Source: Taudactylus pleione
Lineage: Eukaryota; Chordata; Amphibia; Anura; Myobatrachidae
Reading direction: 5' to 3'
DNA: 64,000 nt
Assembly: GCA_031769625.1 (NCBI GenBank)
Contig: JAUIMM010000088.1
Coordinates: 6,401,501 to 6,465,500, forward strand
The translations under genes were made by a program, and so were the position numbers. The notes below the pieces were generated by a model that ran no database searches, was not told the origin of the DNA, and worked only from the letters and a program-made list of their open reading frames with translations. Below, piece by piece: positions 23,221-33,607 of this stretch (position 1 is its first letter; each line of letters begins with the position of its first letter).

Positions 23221-23235
23221 AAAAGGAGGGGGTAC
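23221..23235 (+). promoter_or_regulatory. Polypurine tract of the LTR retrotransposon
   Basis: AAAAGGAGGGGGTAC lies directly before the right LTR, the place where plus-strand DNA synthesis is primed in LTR elements. Confidence 0.75.
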
Positions 23236-24500
23236 TGTCAGGGTTCAGCCTAGGATCGGCCTCTCTCACCTCCTTGCCGGCTTCCCCTGACTTCCTTGCG
23301 GTCAGACGTCTGGTGCAGTGATGGATGTGGGGCAGAGTATTCTGCCTTAGGTGCTTTTTGTGAGCTTCCATGGTCGGCTGTGTGTGCTGGGGATCGGAGT
23401 TCCCATCATGGGCGCCGCCATGACAGTTCCTCTCATGTGACAGTACTCCTAACCTATGGTAGCATGATTTCAGTCAGCTGATGCTGCGCTCCAGTTATCT
23501 GCTACCCCTAGGTATAAATCCGCCTCCAGAACTCCAGGAAGTTGCTGTTCAACTTCGTTATTCCAAGTGCCTGTGTTACTCCCACTGTTGCTCTGTGCTA
23601 AATCCTTCAGCGTGTTGCTTCAGCCTGCTTACAGTTTCCCAGTTTCCTGTATTAGCTTCCATGCTAAACCTTACTCTGAGACTTTAGCTTTCTCACAGTA
23701 CTTCAGTGTTTCATATTCCTTCCCTGCGTGTCTTTGCATATGTGCTGCTAATTCTATTGCAGCTTTCCTGTGGCTATTACCCTGTATCACTGAAGTGTCA
23801 GATTACCTGCTGGTATTAATTAGCTCACAGCTGGTCTACCCAGCACATGTCTGTGTCAATCTGCTCTGTGTCTTTTCAGTGCAAATCTGCACTTGCAGTT
23901 AGCACTCTCCCAGTGTATGCCTATCTGCACCGGCATATATAATTATTCCCAGTATTTGGCCTTTGTCCAGTACCACATTTCTAGCATTCCCAATATATTC
24001 ATTGAGTCCACTCTACTCTTGTATGTGCAATCCCCAGTATATGTTTGTGTTTTCCTGCATATTTAGCAAACTCCAGTACCTGCCTGTGTCCACATCTCCC
24101 TGAGTTGCTGAGCTAGTCAGCTCCTGGATTTCTTAGTGATTCTTAGTACATTCTCAGTAATCTCATGCAAGCCGGTGATCAGGATATCTAATTGTGTTCC
24201 AGTGTATCTCCAGTGTTCTAGCAATAACTTAACGTAATATAGTTTCCGGTCTTCTGCCATTCCCAGGTACCTGTCCAGAGGGCCGCGACCTGCTCACTTG
24301 GTGCAGCGGAAAACCAAATCCTAATTGGAGGGGTCACTGGAGAAAACCACCAAGTGAGTTAGACTCCGCGCCTCTGGGCAGGTCTAGCCAAACCTGGGTC
24401 CGGCCGCAAATTGGAGACCTAGCCACAGTCACTCCGATAGTCACCTGAACCCCCCGGCTCACCGTCCTCCACAGAGGATCACTTTCACCGGATTGTGACA
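23236..24500 (+). repeat. Right LTR
   Basis: 1,265 bp, matching the left LTR throughout. TATA box TATAAAT at 23513-23519. The poly(A) hexamer of the left copy is altered here to AATAAC near 24226. A block of about 28 bp present in the left LTR is absent near 23925. Confidence 0.95.
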
Positions 24501-24523
24501 GTTTCACAGTTAGGTTGTGGCAC

Positions 24524-24561
<38 letters not shown>

Positions 24562-24692
24562 CTCCATATCTAGGTATATTAACTGACTTTATAGATGCAG
24601 AGAGGGGGACATGGCGATATCAGTAATTACATACCGGTAGCACATTGTTGTGATCACACATCGAATGGATGTGGCATGACGTGACTTGTATC

Positions 24693-24738
<46 letters not shown>

Positions 24739-25060
24739 TGTATATCTATCTATATATCTATCTATATCCTGTGGTTATACAATAACCCACGCAGCAGTGT
24801 AATAGTTTAATATAGCTAAAATATTTGGTGGTATTATTCTGTTTTGTATTGTAGCCTTGACAAAAAGGTGCTGATAATCCCTGAAACACCGGCTCAGCAG
24901 GTTGTGAGATCAGACATATCAATATGCTACAGCACGTTTTTTTGTTGTTGTTGCTACATTGTATATTCACTGTGGCTGCCTTTTGGTTTGGAATATATTG
25001 ATATATTGTGATGGTGATTCTCACTCTATAACAAGACAGCATTTAGTTTTGGATACAGTT
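24501..25060 (-). mobile_element. Probable upstream part of the Penelope-like element, right of the LTR insertion
   Basis: Begins with the GTTTC duplication and CAGTTAGGTTGTGGCAC, which is inverted relative to the matching segment left of the LTR element. Two (AT)n runs follow (24523-24560 and 24697-24736). Near 24866-24890 on the plus strand lies GGTGCTGATAATCCCTGAAA, resembling a degenerate hammerhead core. No coding sequence. Confidence 0.5.
24697..24736. repeat. (AT)n microsatellite
   Basis: A run of about 20 AT dinucleotides; a similar run lies at 24523-24560. Confidence 0.95.
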
Positions 25061-25123
25061 TAGAGGATTTGTTCACAGTATTTGATGGTCAAGTATAGAC
25101 CAGTATGATGCTATTTCAGTAAA

Positions 25124-26484
25124 TAAGTATGTTGGTGATATTACACAAAAGGAGTGCTGCATGGACTCATGTATAACCAAAGGATATATTGTGTTGATTG
25201 CTACAAGGGCACCGTCATACAAATCGTATTGGAACATAGTGCTGGGCTTCCTAGACTTTATATTTAAAGATGAACAACACTCTAGTGTAGAAAACACCAA
25301 TGTTTTTATTAGGCTTTAAGCATAGTCAAAGGGGTTGGGTACGGGATGCCAGCGCTCGGGATCCTGACGGTCAACATCTCGATGCAGGCAACCCACCAGG
25401 GTTAGAATACCAACACCTGTCAGTAAGTATCCTAACCCTCCCTCCCCAATGTCTAAACCTAACCATCCCCCCCATGTGCCAAACTTAACCCCCCCCCCGC
25501 AGCCTAAACTCAACCCTCCCTCCTAGTGCCTAACCCTAAATCTCCCACTACCACTAGTGCCTAACCCTAACCCCAGTAATTACCGTCGGGATGCAGGGGG
25601 TCAGTATTCTTGACAGGTGTCTGGATTCCGGTGCCAGCATTCTAAGTGCCGACTGTTAGTATTATATTATAATATTATAACCACATTCCTAGCCAAGGAT
25701 AGCAGCAACGTTTCGGGCATACAGTAGCTCTGCCCTTTATCAGGCTATGCTTTAAGTCTAATACACACATTGGTGTTTTTACACAAACATTGGAGTGCGG
25801 TGCATCTCTATACCACATAGTATTCACTTCTCAATTATTTTACATTTGTTTCCTATGCTATTAGATCTATAACAGCAAGTCTTTATTAATATTGTTTTAA
25901 ATGGGAAAGTCAATTCCTGTATCTTATTCCCAGGTTTGCCTCTAATTAGAAAGTCACTGATGTAACATAACTGGGACATGCCCTGAGAACGCAGAAGTAG
26001 AAGTGAACAAGATTTTAAAAACAAATCTGTGAAATATTCACCTTGCTCCACATTCCCATAACTGTCAAATTTCATTTGGACTTGTGTTCCTAGACATGGG
26101 TTTTAAGTGTATCCAGTACTTCCCTGACACATCACAGCAGAACGTACTGGCTGTACTTCCTCAGCTCTATTCTTAGACCATAAATGCAAATGTACAAATA
26201 CATTGTGGTGATGTGAGGAACAACAAAGCAAAAGTCAATAGGAGCCATTCAATTAAGCATGTTACCTCGCACATGCTTTTAGCATAGGTAAAGTGCCATT
26301 AGCAATCATCGCTCCCTGGAATAGGACTTAATAGCAGACATTTTTGCTTGCACCTCCAGAGGAGCTCCCAATGACTGGATATCTGAAATGTTTACACCTC
26401 TACAAAACAACCTGCACACATGAAATGTTGCTGCATTTCTCGAATAGTCTTTAATATTGGACATTTGGCCAATGCTATTTTATG
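25124..26484. repeat. Dispersed repeat, copy B (copy A at 9047-10110)
   Basis: Same order and orientation as copy A, interrupted by the 25330-25691 insert and cut at its right end by a Tc1 transposon. Its minus strand preserves the better hammerhead-like core (CTGATAAAGGGCAGAG then GCCCGAAACGTT, about 25707-25744). Confidence 0.75.
25330..25691. mobile_element. Insert with CCTAACCCT repeats (cytosine/guanine-rich MITE or SINE-like)
   Basis: Absent from copy A of the surrounding repeat, which reads straight across this point. The sides show TAGTCAAAG and TAGCCAAGG as a likely imperfect target duplication. The interior has TACGGGATGCCAGCGCTCGG and CCTAACCCTAACCCC-like tandem sequence. Relatives are at 59720-60015 and 61738-62252. 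Confidence 0.7.
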
Positions 26485-26486
26485 TA

Positions 26487-27087
26487 CAGCCATGGCCAAA
26501 AGTTTTGAGAATGACACAAGTATTGGTTTTCACAAAGTTTGCTGCTTCAGTGTTTTTAGACTTTTTGTCATATGTTACTATGGAATACTGAAGTAAAATT
26601 ACAAGCATTTCATAAGTGTCAAAGGATTTTATTGACAATTACATTAAGTTTATGCAGAGAGTCAATATTTGCAGTGTTGACCCTTCTTTTTCAAGACCTC
26701 TGCAATTCGCCCTGGCATGCTGTCAATCAACTTCAGGGCCACATACTGACTGATGGCTGCCCATTCTTGCCTAATCAATGCTTGAAGTTTGTCAGAGTTT
26801 GTGGGTTTTTGTTTGTCCACCCACCTCTTGAGGATTGACCACAAGTTCTCAAATGGGATTAAGGTCTGGGGAGTTTCCTGGCCATAGACAAAATGTTGAT
26901 GTTTTGTTCCCCAAGCCACTTAGTTATCACTTTTGCCTTATAGCAAGGTGCTCCATCATACTGGAAAAGACACTGTTCATCACCAAACTGTTCTTGGATG
27001 GTTGGGAGAAGTTGCTCTTGGAGGATGTTTTGATACCATTCTTTATTCATGGCTGTGTTCTTAGGCAAAATTGTGAGTGAGCCCACT
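26487..27087 (-). mobile_element. Truncated Tc1/mariner transposon, C-terminal half of transposase
   Basis: The right transposon end, CAGCCATGGCCAAAAGTTTT, directly follows TA at 26485-26486, as expected for Tc1 elements. Minus-strand reading gives the second catalytic Asp in CLFQYDGAPCYKAK and the catalytic Glu in PFENLWSILKRW, separated by a one-base frameshift near 26870, then a C-terminus ending RIAEVLKKKGQHCKY. The N-terminal DNA-binding half and the other terminal repeat are missing; the homology stops near 27087. Non-functional. Confidence 0.88.
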
Positions 27088-28240
27088 CTTATAAGAGCCC
27101 ATTCCTGCCATTTGATAAAAGTAAAGTGATTGCGAATATGATCACTTTACTTCTTGCTTTGTGGACCGACTACACTACTGTGCGGTCATCATACTGTACT
27201 AGGAAGGGATTCTACAGATCCCTCTACTGGTAAATTGTATGGAAAATATGGAAAATAGCCCATAGGCTACAATGGCTAATGCTATCTAAAGATGGCATCA
27301 GCTATCAGTGCCAAGTTCAGGAATGCTTTGCATTCCGGAGCTTGGCAAATCTCACAAATAGCAGCCTTGATTGAAAATTGGATCCCTCCCTAGCTACATA
27401 CAGGGGATACTTCAAATTTGATTCAGTTTCCTCCTAGATTCATCTAAGGAATACTAGAAATTTGCAGATGCCTCCCAAAAATGTATGTTTTCAGGGGATA
27501 TCCCACAAATGTATTTTTATAAATAGGTCCTGGGTGAGAGTGGGAGGGTGCAGTGGGGGGCTGGAGTTGCAGCTGCCGCAGCTCTGGTCCTGTAGAGCAG
27601 AGAGCAGGCAGGGGGAAGTCAGTACACAGCTATCCCTCCCATGGGCCGTGCTCTGCAGCAATAGGCTGTATGGCCCCTGCCTATCCTGTCTCCGCATTTA
27701 CCCGCCACCTCCTCACTGAGGGCAGCAGCCTCGGCGGGACCTGTCTTACAGACAACTTTCTGTGACTTTAACTGGAAGGGAACAGATTCAACAAAAGTGG
27801 AAGGGAACAGATTCAACAGAAGACACCTCCATCAGGTAAATTAGGGTATGGGGTGTTGGGTATAGTTTATAGACTGTAGTTTATGGTAGGCAATAATAAG
27901 AATAAGTGGGGAGAGGTTAATGATTTCATGGGTTTAATTAGGATTAAGATTTTTTTTAATGAGACAGAGATATATTTAGGAGTTTAATGTACATAAATGT
28001 AATTATTTTATGATATTAGAGCTAATTAATAATGAGGATTAATGGAGATAATTATCGTAAAGAGGCTAAAGCAGTTACTGATTTTGAGGAGATAATTATT
28101 GATGAGGGAATGATATTGTAAAGTGATCAATAAATACTCTCTGTATTGAATAGCAGTTACATTCCTCTGTAATCTATGGTGGTCACTGTTGCTTTCTGTA
28201 TTTTATGGTGGTCACTGGTGCTCTCTGTGTTATAAGGCTG
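27088..28240. other. Intergenic, with an empty-site relative of the 7.1/8.8 kb region
   Basis: Between about 27195 and 27300 the sequence (GATCCCTCTACTGGTAA, then GCCCATAGGCTACAATGGCT) matches the joined flanks of the hAT element at 7144-8835. The rest (27490-27840, G/C-rich; 27840-28240, A/T-rich) shows no gene. The frames at 27462-27816 have no recognisable domain. Confidence 0.5.
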
Positions 28241-28244
28241 TTGT

Positions 28245-28540
28245 GGTAACATTTTATTTTTTATTTAATATTTATTACCAGTTATTAATATAGCGCACAC
28301 ATGTTCTGCAGCGCTTTAGAGAATATTTGCCCATTCACATCAGTCCCTGCACAAGTGGAGCTTACAATCCATATTCCTTACCACATGCTCACACACATAC
28401 ACACTAAGGATAATTTTTTGTCAGTAGCCAATTAACCTACAGTACCAGTATATTTTTGAAGTGTGGGAGGAAACCAGAGTACCTGGAGGAAACCCATGCA
28501 GAGACAGGGAGAATATACAAATTGCAGACAGCTAGGGCAG
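28245..28540. repeat. Dispersed repeat with GGAGGAAACC...GAGTACCTGGAGGAAACCC signature
   Basis: GTGGGAGGAAACCAGAGTAC followed by CTGGAGGAAACCCATGCAGA is a signature found in repeats of many fishes and amphibians. I cannot assign the class with confidence from this fragment. No coding potential. Confidence 0.5.
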
Positions 28541-28753
28541 TCTGTAATGTTTTCTGTATTATGTGGTCTTTACCGATGCTTTCTGTATTATATGGTGGTC
28601 ACTGTTGCTTTGTGCATTCTATATTATCACTAAAGCTTTTTGCATTATATAACGGTCACTTATGCTGTCTCTATTATAAGCACAGAGTTATTGTCAGGGA
28701 TAATGCACAACAAACAGTTATTCCCTACACAATGATCCCTTTGCAGAGACTGT

Positions 28754-29278
28754 GGGCCTGATTCAGACCTGCTCACGAGCGCATAGCGCTTGCAAGCGTG
28801 TCGATGTTTGGCCCCTGCGCATGCGCGCCACCGACGTACACATGTGCGAGCCCCAGCGAGCGACTGAAGTTCAGTCGCTCCTAGGCTCACTACAAGACAG
28901 GGCGGCTGTCGATGTTTATTGACAGCTCGCCCCGGTTTCTAGGCGGGGAGGGGGGGTGGCTGCACAAACGCAGGAGTTCCCTTATCAAACGCCTGGCGTT
29001 TGTGAGCGGCCCTACTTACATCACTCGTGATGTCAGTAGTGGACTTCCTGCTCTATTAGAGCAGGAAGTCCATTCGGGTTTGCGGAAGCCAAGACCCTAC
29101 CACAGGGTCTCGCCGCAAGCCCGATGTTCGCAATAATTGTGACCATCGCCAGGCTGCTCGCACAAGCTGTGGGTAGTCACCCACAGCTATGCGAGCGGCC
29201 TGGAGGCGGAAATGAAAAAAAAAACGCCCTGATTCAGAGCGAGCTCTCGCAAACAACGAGCGCCTCTGAATCAGGCCC
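28754..29278. mobile_element. Palindromic MITE, GGGCCTGATTCAG family, copy 1
   Basis: Starts GGGCCTGATTCAGACCTGCT and ends CTCTGAATCAGGCCC; flanked by the 3-bp duplication TGT (28751-28753 and 29279-29281). CpG-rich interior with GAGCG/CGCTC motifs. A 3-bp duplication suggests the Harbinger superfamily. Confidence 0.85.
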
Positions 29279-29491
29279 TGTATCTTTAGTGCAGTACTAC
29301 TACACTCTGTCTAACCGCAACAGATGAACTCACCACCCAGTTGCTCTGGTAATTGAGCCCAGTGCCCACCACATGAAGGAGTTGAAGGAAGAAAGCACCT
29401 CATCCCCTCAGACACTTGCTTGGGGCCCAGAATAAGCAATGCTGACACCCTTTCCGACCTATTTCAGTCACTTCTTCTTGAGGCCCTACAG

Positions 29492-30069
29492 CAGTGATTC
29501 CCAACCTCAGTCCTCAAGGCACACTAACAGTTCTGGTTTTAGTGATATCCATGATTGTGCACAGATGGTTAAATCAAAATAACTGAGGTACTAATTAAGT
29601 CACTTGTGTTCAAGTATAGCCATCCCTAAAACCTGGACTGTTAGAGCTATTCCACACATGCCGGTTCTAGCTTTTTTCTGGCACTCAGTGCCTTTCATAA
29701 GCAGCGGCTTTGAGCCGCTTTTTGTGTCAGGTTTTCTTTTTCTTATTGGGCATGCGCAGCAGCAGCTGCTGCTGCACATGCCCGGCTTGCAGAAGCCTGT
29801 GTGTGTGACAGGAAATATTGTTTCCTTCACACTACTGGCGTGCAGGGACGGCACGGCCACGGCATGGCACCGTCCTGCATAGTAGTTTTTTCCGGCTATA
29901 TCATGGCGACAGTGCCGTGACCGTGCCATGTGAAAGGAGCCTGTCCTTTCCCTGCAGTACTACATTTCACAGCCGGTTAAATACCGGGCGGCTTTTTGCC
30001 GCCCGGTCAAAACCGGCATGTGTGAAATAGCTCTTAGGGTGCCTTGAAGACCGTGGTTGGGAACCCCTG
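29492..30069. mobile_element. hAT-type palindromic MITE, split by a second MITE
   Basis: Starts CAGTGATTCCCAACCTCAGT and ends GGTTGGGAACCCCTG, with the perfect 8-bp duplication CCCTACAG at 29484-29491 and 30070-30077. The uninterrupted version of the same family is at 50312-50496. The element is interrupted at 29644-30033. Confidence 0.88.
29644..30033. mobile_element. Harbinger-like MITE nested in the MITE at 29492
   Basis: Inverted ends GAGCTATTCCACACATGCCG and AACCGGCATGTGTGAAATAG-CTC, flanked by TTA (29641-29643 and 30034-30036), the Harbinger-type duplication. The 109-residue and 92-residue frames inside are incidental. Confidence 0.85.
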
Positions 30070-30079
30070 CCCTACAGCA

Positions 30080-31030
30080 TAACGGAACAATTTTATGTTG
30101 GTGGGGCAATGTATAATTTAATTTTGATGCCGCCCCTCCAACTTACCTGTTGCTGGAACACCAGGAGGCAGGGACTGGAGTGATGGCCGCAGACTGTCAG
30201 GGGCTGTGCTTTCTAGCAATAGGCTGCACAGTCCCTGCACTGCATGGAGGAAGAGGTGTAATGTGCAGTGTTTTAACTTAAAGACAGCACATTACACCTC
30301 CTCCTCCTCCGTGCAGTGCAGGGGCCAGGCAGCCTATTGAGCACAGCCTGGCTGTCCTCCGCGGCCACTGCTCCACTGGCGCCTTGCAAATGTTTGGCTC
30401 TAACTAAGCAGATCATTGGAGTGTGCCAGCTCCTCGCAAGAGCATTACTCGCTCTGGGATTTTGAACAGAAGGGAGAGAGATGACCTATTAAAAGAGTGT
30501 ATATGATACATCTCCCCCCTGAGGTGAGAAGGTTCTTCATATTAAGGTAGCAGTAGATGTATCCTGCTAGGGAGAGTTTCTAACCAACTGAAAAATGATG
30601 AAGATGAAAGCTCATTTGTCAAAATGTAACTTCTTGTCTTTTAAGTTTAATTTAGAGAAGTAATCCAAACAAACATACCTATAATTTAAAAAATCTGCAT
30701 GCAGGCTATAAATCCCTATCATTATTTTCACCCAAATCGTTCACAAATTATTGTGATTTGAGCTCTTCTCCTGTGTTTCAGTAGTTCTATAAATCCTGTA
30801 AATGTTTGCCTCAGTATGCATTATTTACATATATAGACATAAAAATAAAAGATGAGGCGTTCTAGTGCTGTGGGTTGTAAAATATTTTACTGAAACATGT
30901 GTTTGTAACGCCAGTAGAGTAACTCATTTTCTTAATAACTCCCAAGTTACTGCTCTGCAGAGTATGTTAATTCTTCTAAATAATTATTTGAATAATGAAT
31001 AATGTAACTTAGAAAAGTATTGTATTCACT
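30080..31030. other. Intergenic, no gene seen
   Basis: 30130-30390 is G/C-rich with an inverted pair around GGTGTAATGTGC / GCACATTACACC, so possibly a MITE remnant. The remainder is A/T-rich without recognisable features. Confidence 0.35.
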
Positions 31031-31290
31031 ACATTTATACCCCTTTTACACCAACCGAATAACCAGGGTTATTGCTGGGTCGATCCTATTCGAGCCTCAG
31101 TGTGAACGGCTCCCAAAAAAATAACCCGGGATGATTTACCCGGCAATCTTACTCGGCTTGAGAACAGGGCTGAAAACGGGTTGGTCCGGGGTCATGCAGC
31201 AGTGTAAACGGGTGCTAGCTGGATTATTTGACCCGTCTAGCTCCAAAAGATGCTGGTTGAAGCTTCTGGGTCGCTGGCAGATAATGTCAT

Positions 31291-32440
31291 TTGTCAGTGC
31301 CCTGCAGAGAGAGACATGCACATGCAGCCATCGCTTGCCTGCCTAACCTCCTGCACCACAGCAGCCTGACCAGCAGCCACAAATGCAGGCTGATACACAG
31401 CCTGTCACAGCCAGAACTGCAGCCTGCACCACAGCCTGACCAGCAGCCACAAATGCAGGCTGATACACAGCCTCATCCACAGCCACAGTCAGAACAGCAA
31501 CCTGCACCATAGCCTGACTTCCAGCTTTAGCCTCACCCTCAGTCTGACTCACAGCCTGACCCACAGCCTGTTCCAGCAACAGCATGTGTTCTCCCGTGAA
31601 CTGGACCGTTCCCGAGATCCGAGAGCCTACTGCTCATCAGGGCGGAAGCAGGGGCGCCGAGAGGGGCGGGGGAGCGGGTACAAATTACCCGGGCCCGGGC
31701 TTCCTGAGGGCCCCGGGTCCAACGCTGTCCCCCCCTCCCTCACAGCAGCCCAGCACACAGCGTGTGCTGAGCTGCAGTGGGAGACTGCTCGTGGCTGCTG
31801 AGCAGCAGCCACAGCAGTCTCCTATGCCTGTGGGGGTAAGTGATCACACTGATCCCATCCCCACTGGCTTTGTGCTGGGCTTCGGGGGCTCAGGGTGCCC
31901 CCCTCGCCAGCATGCAGCGCCGCTGAAAATATATTTTTTCCCAAGGGGGTGTGGCCACGCCACCCGCGATTAGGCCACGCCCCCTGTTACCTGGGCCCGC
32001 CGTGGCTCTTGGCGGGCCTGGGCGGAGGAAGAAATTAAACGCCAGATGATCAGCACAGTTAAAGATGCGGTAGTGTACAGCAATATAGACCAGATGCTGG
32101 AGTCCCGAGGGATAAAACGCACGCAGCAGCATGTGGTAAATAAATTGAAGGCCTTGCGTAAGCAGTTCACTAAAGTGCACGATTAGAACCGCAACAAAAG
32201 TGGTGCAGCATGCAAGGAATGGGTGCATTATGAAGTGTGCTACAGCGCTTTTGGAAATACAGCACTTACAAACCCCATAGCACTGTCCTCCTCAATCACA
32301 CCATCCTGCTCCAGCCAGCGGGAGGATAGTCAAGAGATACCGGCTATACAGGCTACCCTGCCGGCCTCGCAATGCAGCCCAACATCCCCGCTCCTTCTGA
32401 CCGATGAGCCGGAGAAGGTAGTGGGATGGATTCATCTGTG
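31291..32440 (+). pseudogene. Harbinger Myb/SANT-like protein, disrupted
   Basis: In Harbinger transposons a Myb-like partner protein helps the transposase bind DNA and enter the nucleus. Here 31291-31580 reads as a Gln/Pro-rich segment with a duplicated QPDQQPQMQADTQP block. A Myb-like domain follows: a start with WTVPEIRE, then, after the hAT insert at 31649-32020, EEIKRQMISTVKDAVVYSNI and VVNKLKALRKQFTKVHD. A TAG at about 32184-32186 and a one-base frame change near 31620 add further breaks. ACKEWVHYEVCYSAFG and a Ser/Thr-rich tail follow, to a stop at 32439-32441. Confidence 0.7.
31649..32020. mobile_element. hAT-type MITE inside the Harbinger gene
   Basis: Starts CAGGGGCGCCGAGAGGGGCG and ends GGCTCTTGGCGGGCCTG. 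Flanking 8-mers GGCGGAAG (31641-31648) and GGCGGAGG (32021-32028) match at 7 of 8 positions. Reading across the insert rejoins the Myb-like domain. Confidence 0.8.
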
Positions 32441-33099
32441 AATGCTGACAGTGTCAATACCACCATAGATTATGTAGTTCAGGCAAGCTCGGAGACAGCG
32501 CACCCCAATAAGACCCCTCCGCTACGCTCTAATAGTAAGTATTAAAAAGAAAAACACACACATTACACACACACTACATTCACTTAAATCTATATAGTAA
32601 CTGTTGCAGAGTGCTGCTTGCATGCAGGTGGATACAAGGCCACAAGCACATGTACGCAAACACCACTGCTATCTTTATAACGCCTCAGTGCATATTATAA
32701 TTTGTTTTTCTTTTCTCCCCTTTGCAGTCTACAATGTGCCGCCCAGAAAGAAGAAGCTAAACAGGTCGGAGCAACTTTAAAGTACTTTAAAGTGAATATT
32801 AAAACATCAATATATGCACATATTTAATGTTCAAAAAAACTCAACTTTTGAACCAAATAAACAAAAAACTTGTTTGGAACATTATTATTATGTCTTTATT
32901 TAAACAAAAAATTTTTTTTTTTAATGACATCTATATAGAAAAGCAGGGATTACCCAGGTTCAGTGTAAACGGGGCCAACTGGGAAAAACCCGGGTCGAGG
33001 TACAGTGTAAACGGTGTCTGAAGCCGGGTTCGACCCGGAATTGACCAGTGTTCAAATTCCCGGGTCGGACCAGGGATTTTGGTGTAAAAGGGGTATTAG

Positions 33100-33605
33100 A
33101 TATGTACCCTCTTATGTAGTCTTATTTGGGATTTGGTTTGCTGATGGATTAGGTTTCATTGCTGCCAAATACCCCTCATTTCTAGAATATTGGGACTCAT
33201 TCAGTAGTATTTCCCACACAAAAGGAGATATGACAAAATGGATACCATGTGGGGAGGACTGGGACCATCCCCACCCATGCGACAGAACATAATACAGATT
33301 GAAATCAGATAATAAGGGTAAACCTTGCATAGCAAAGTAAATAATGTTGAAACAGTATATATAAGAATGGAGGAGGCTCAAAGGCCGCAAAACACAACAA
33401 AGCATATAAAACAGAACTAGACATATTCAAAAGACAGATATAATAATGGCATCAATGAGACACCTATGAATCTGTCAACATACAATGTTTCAGAAGTCTA
33501 TAAAAAGACAGGTTATGTGTGGCACATATGGAATGGATAGGATACATAGCATAGTATAATGTGTCCATATAACCCATTATAGAACAAATTTACCCAAACC
33601 AGATC
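33100..33605. other. Intergenic, possibly L1 3' flank
   Basis: No conserved protein. It may be part of the L1-like element on the minus strand, since ORF1 homology begins just to the right, but nothing in it is diagnostic. Confidence 0.3.
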
Positions 33606-33607
33606 AT

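Larger units (their letters stand above)
15888..24500 (+). mobile_element. LTR retrotransposon (Gypsy-type, non-autonomous) with repeat-BRCT gene
   Basis: Two direct LTRs (15888-17177 and 23236-24500) start TGTCAGGGTTCAG and end ATTGTGACA, flanked by the perfect 5-bp duplication GTTTC (15883-15887 and 24501-24505). A polypurine tract (AAAAGGAGGGGG) precedes the right LTR. The interior encodes gag fragments with a zinc knuckle, then a long 9-residue repeat protein ending in two BRCT domains. No protease, reverse transcriptase, RNase H or integrase motif is visible, so it must have relied on a related autonomous element. A palindromic element (20652-23128) was inserted later. I found no convincing tRNA primer site after the left LTR. 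Confidence 0.92.
31038..33095 (+). mobile_element. Harbinger-type DNA transposon with Myb-like gene, non-autonomous
   Basis: Inverted ends TACCCCTTTTACACCAA and TTGGTGTAAAAGGGGTA, flanked by TTA at 31035-31037 and 33096-33098. Sub-terminal GTGTAAACGG and AACCCGGG motifs recur at both ends. It encodes a broken Myb/SANT-like protein but no DDE transposase, so one of the two Harbinger genes is lost. A hAT MITE sits inside the gene. Confidence 0.85.
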
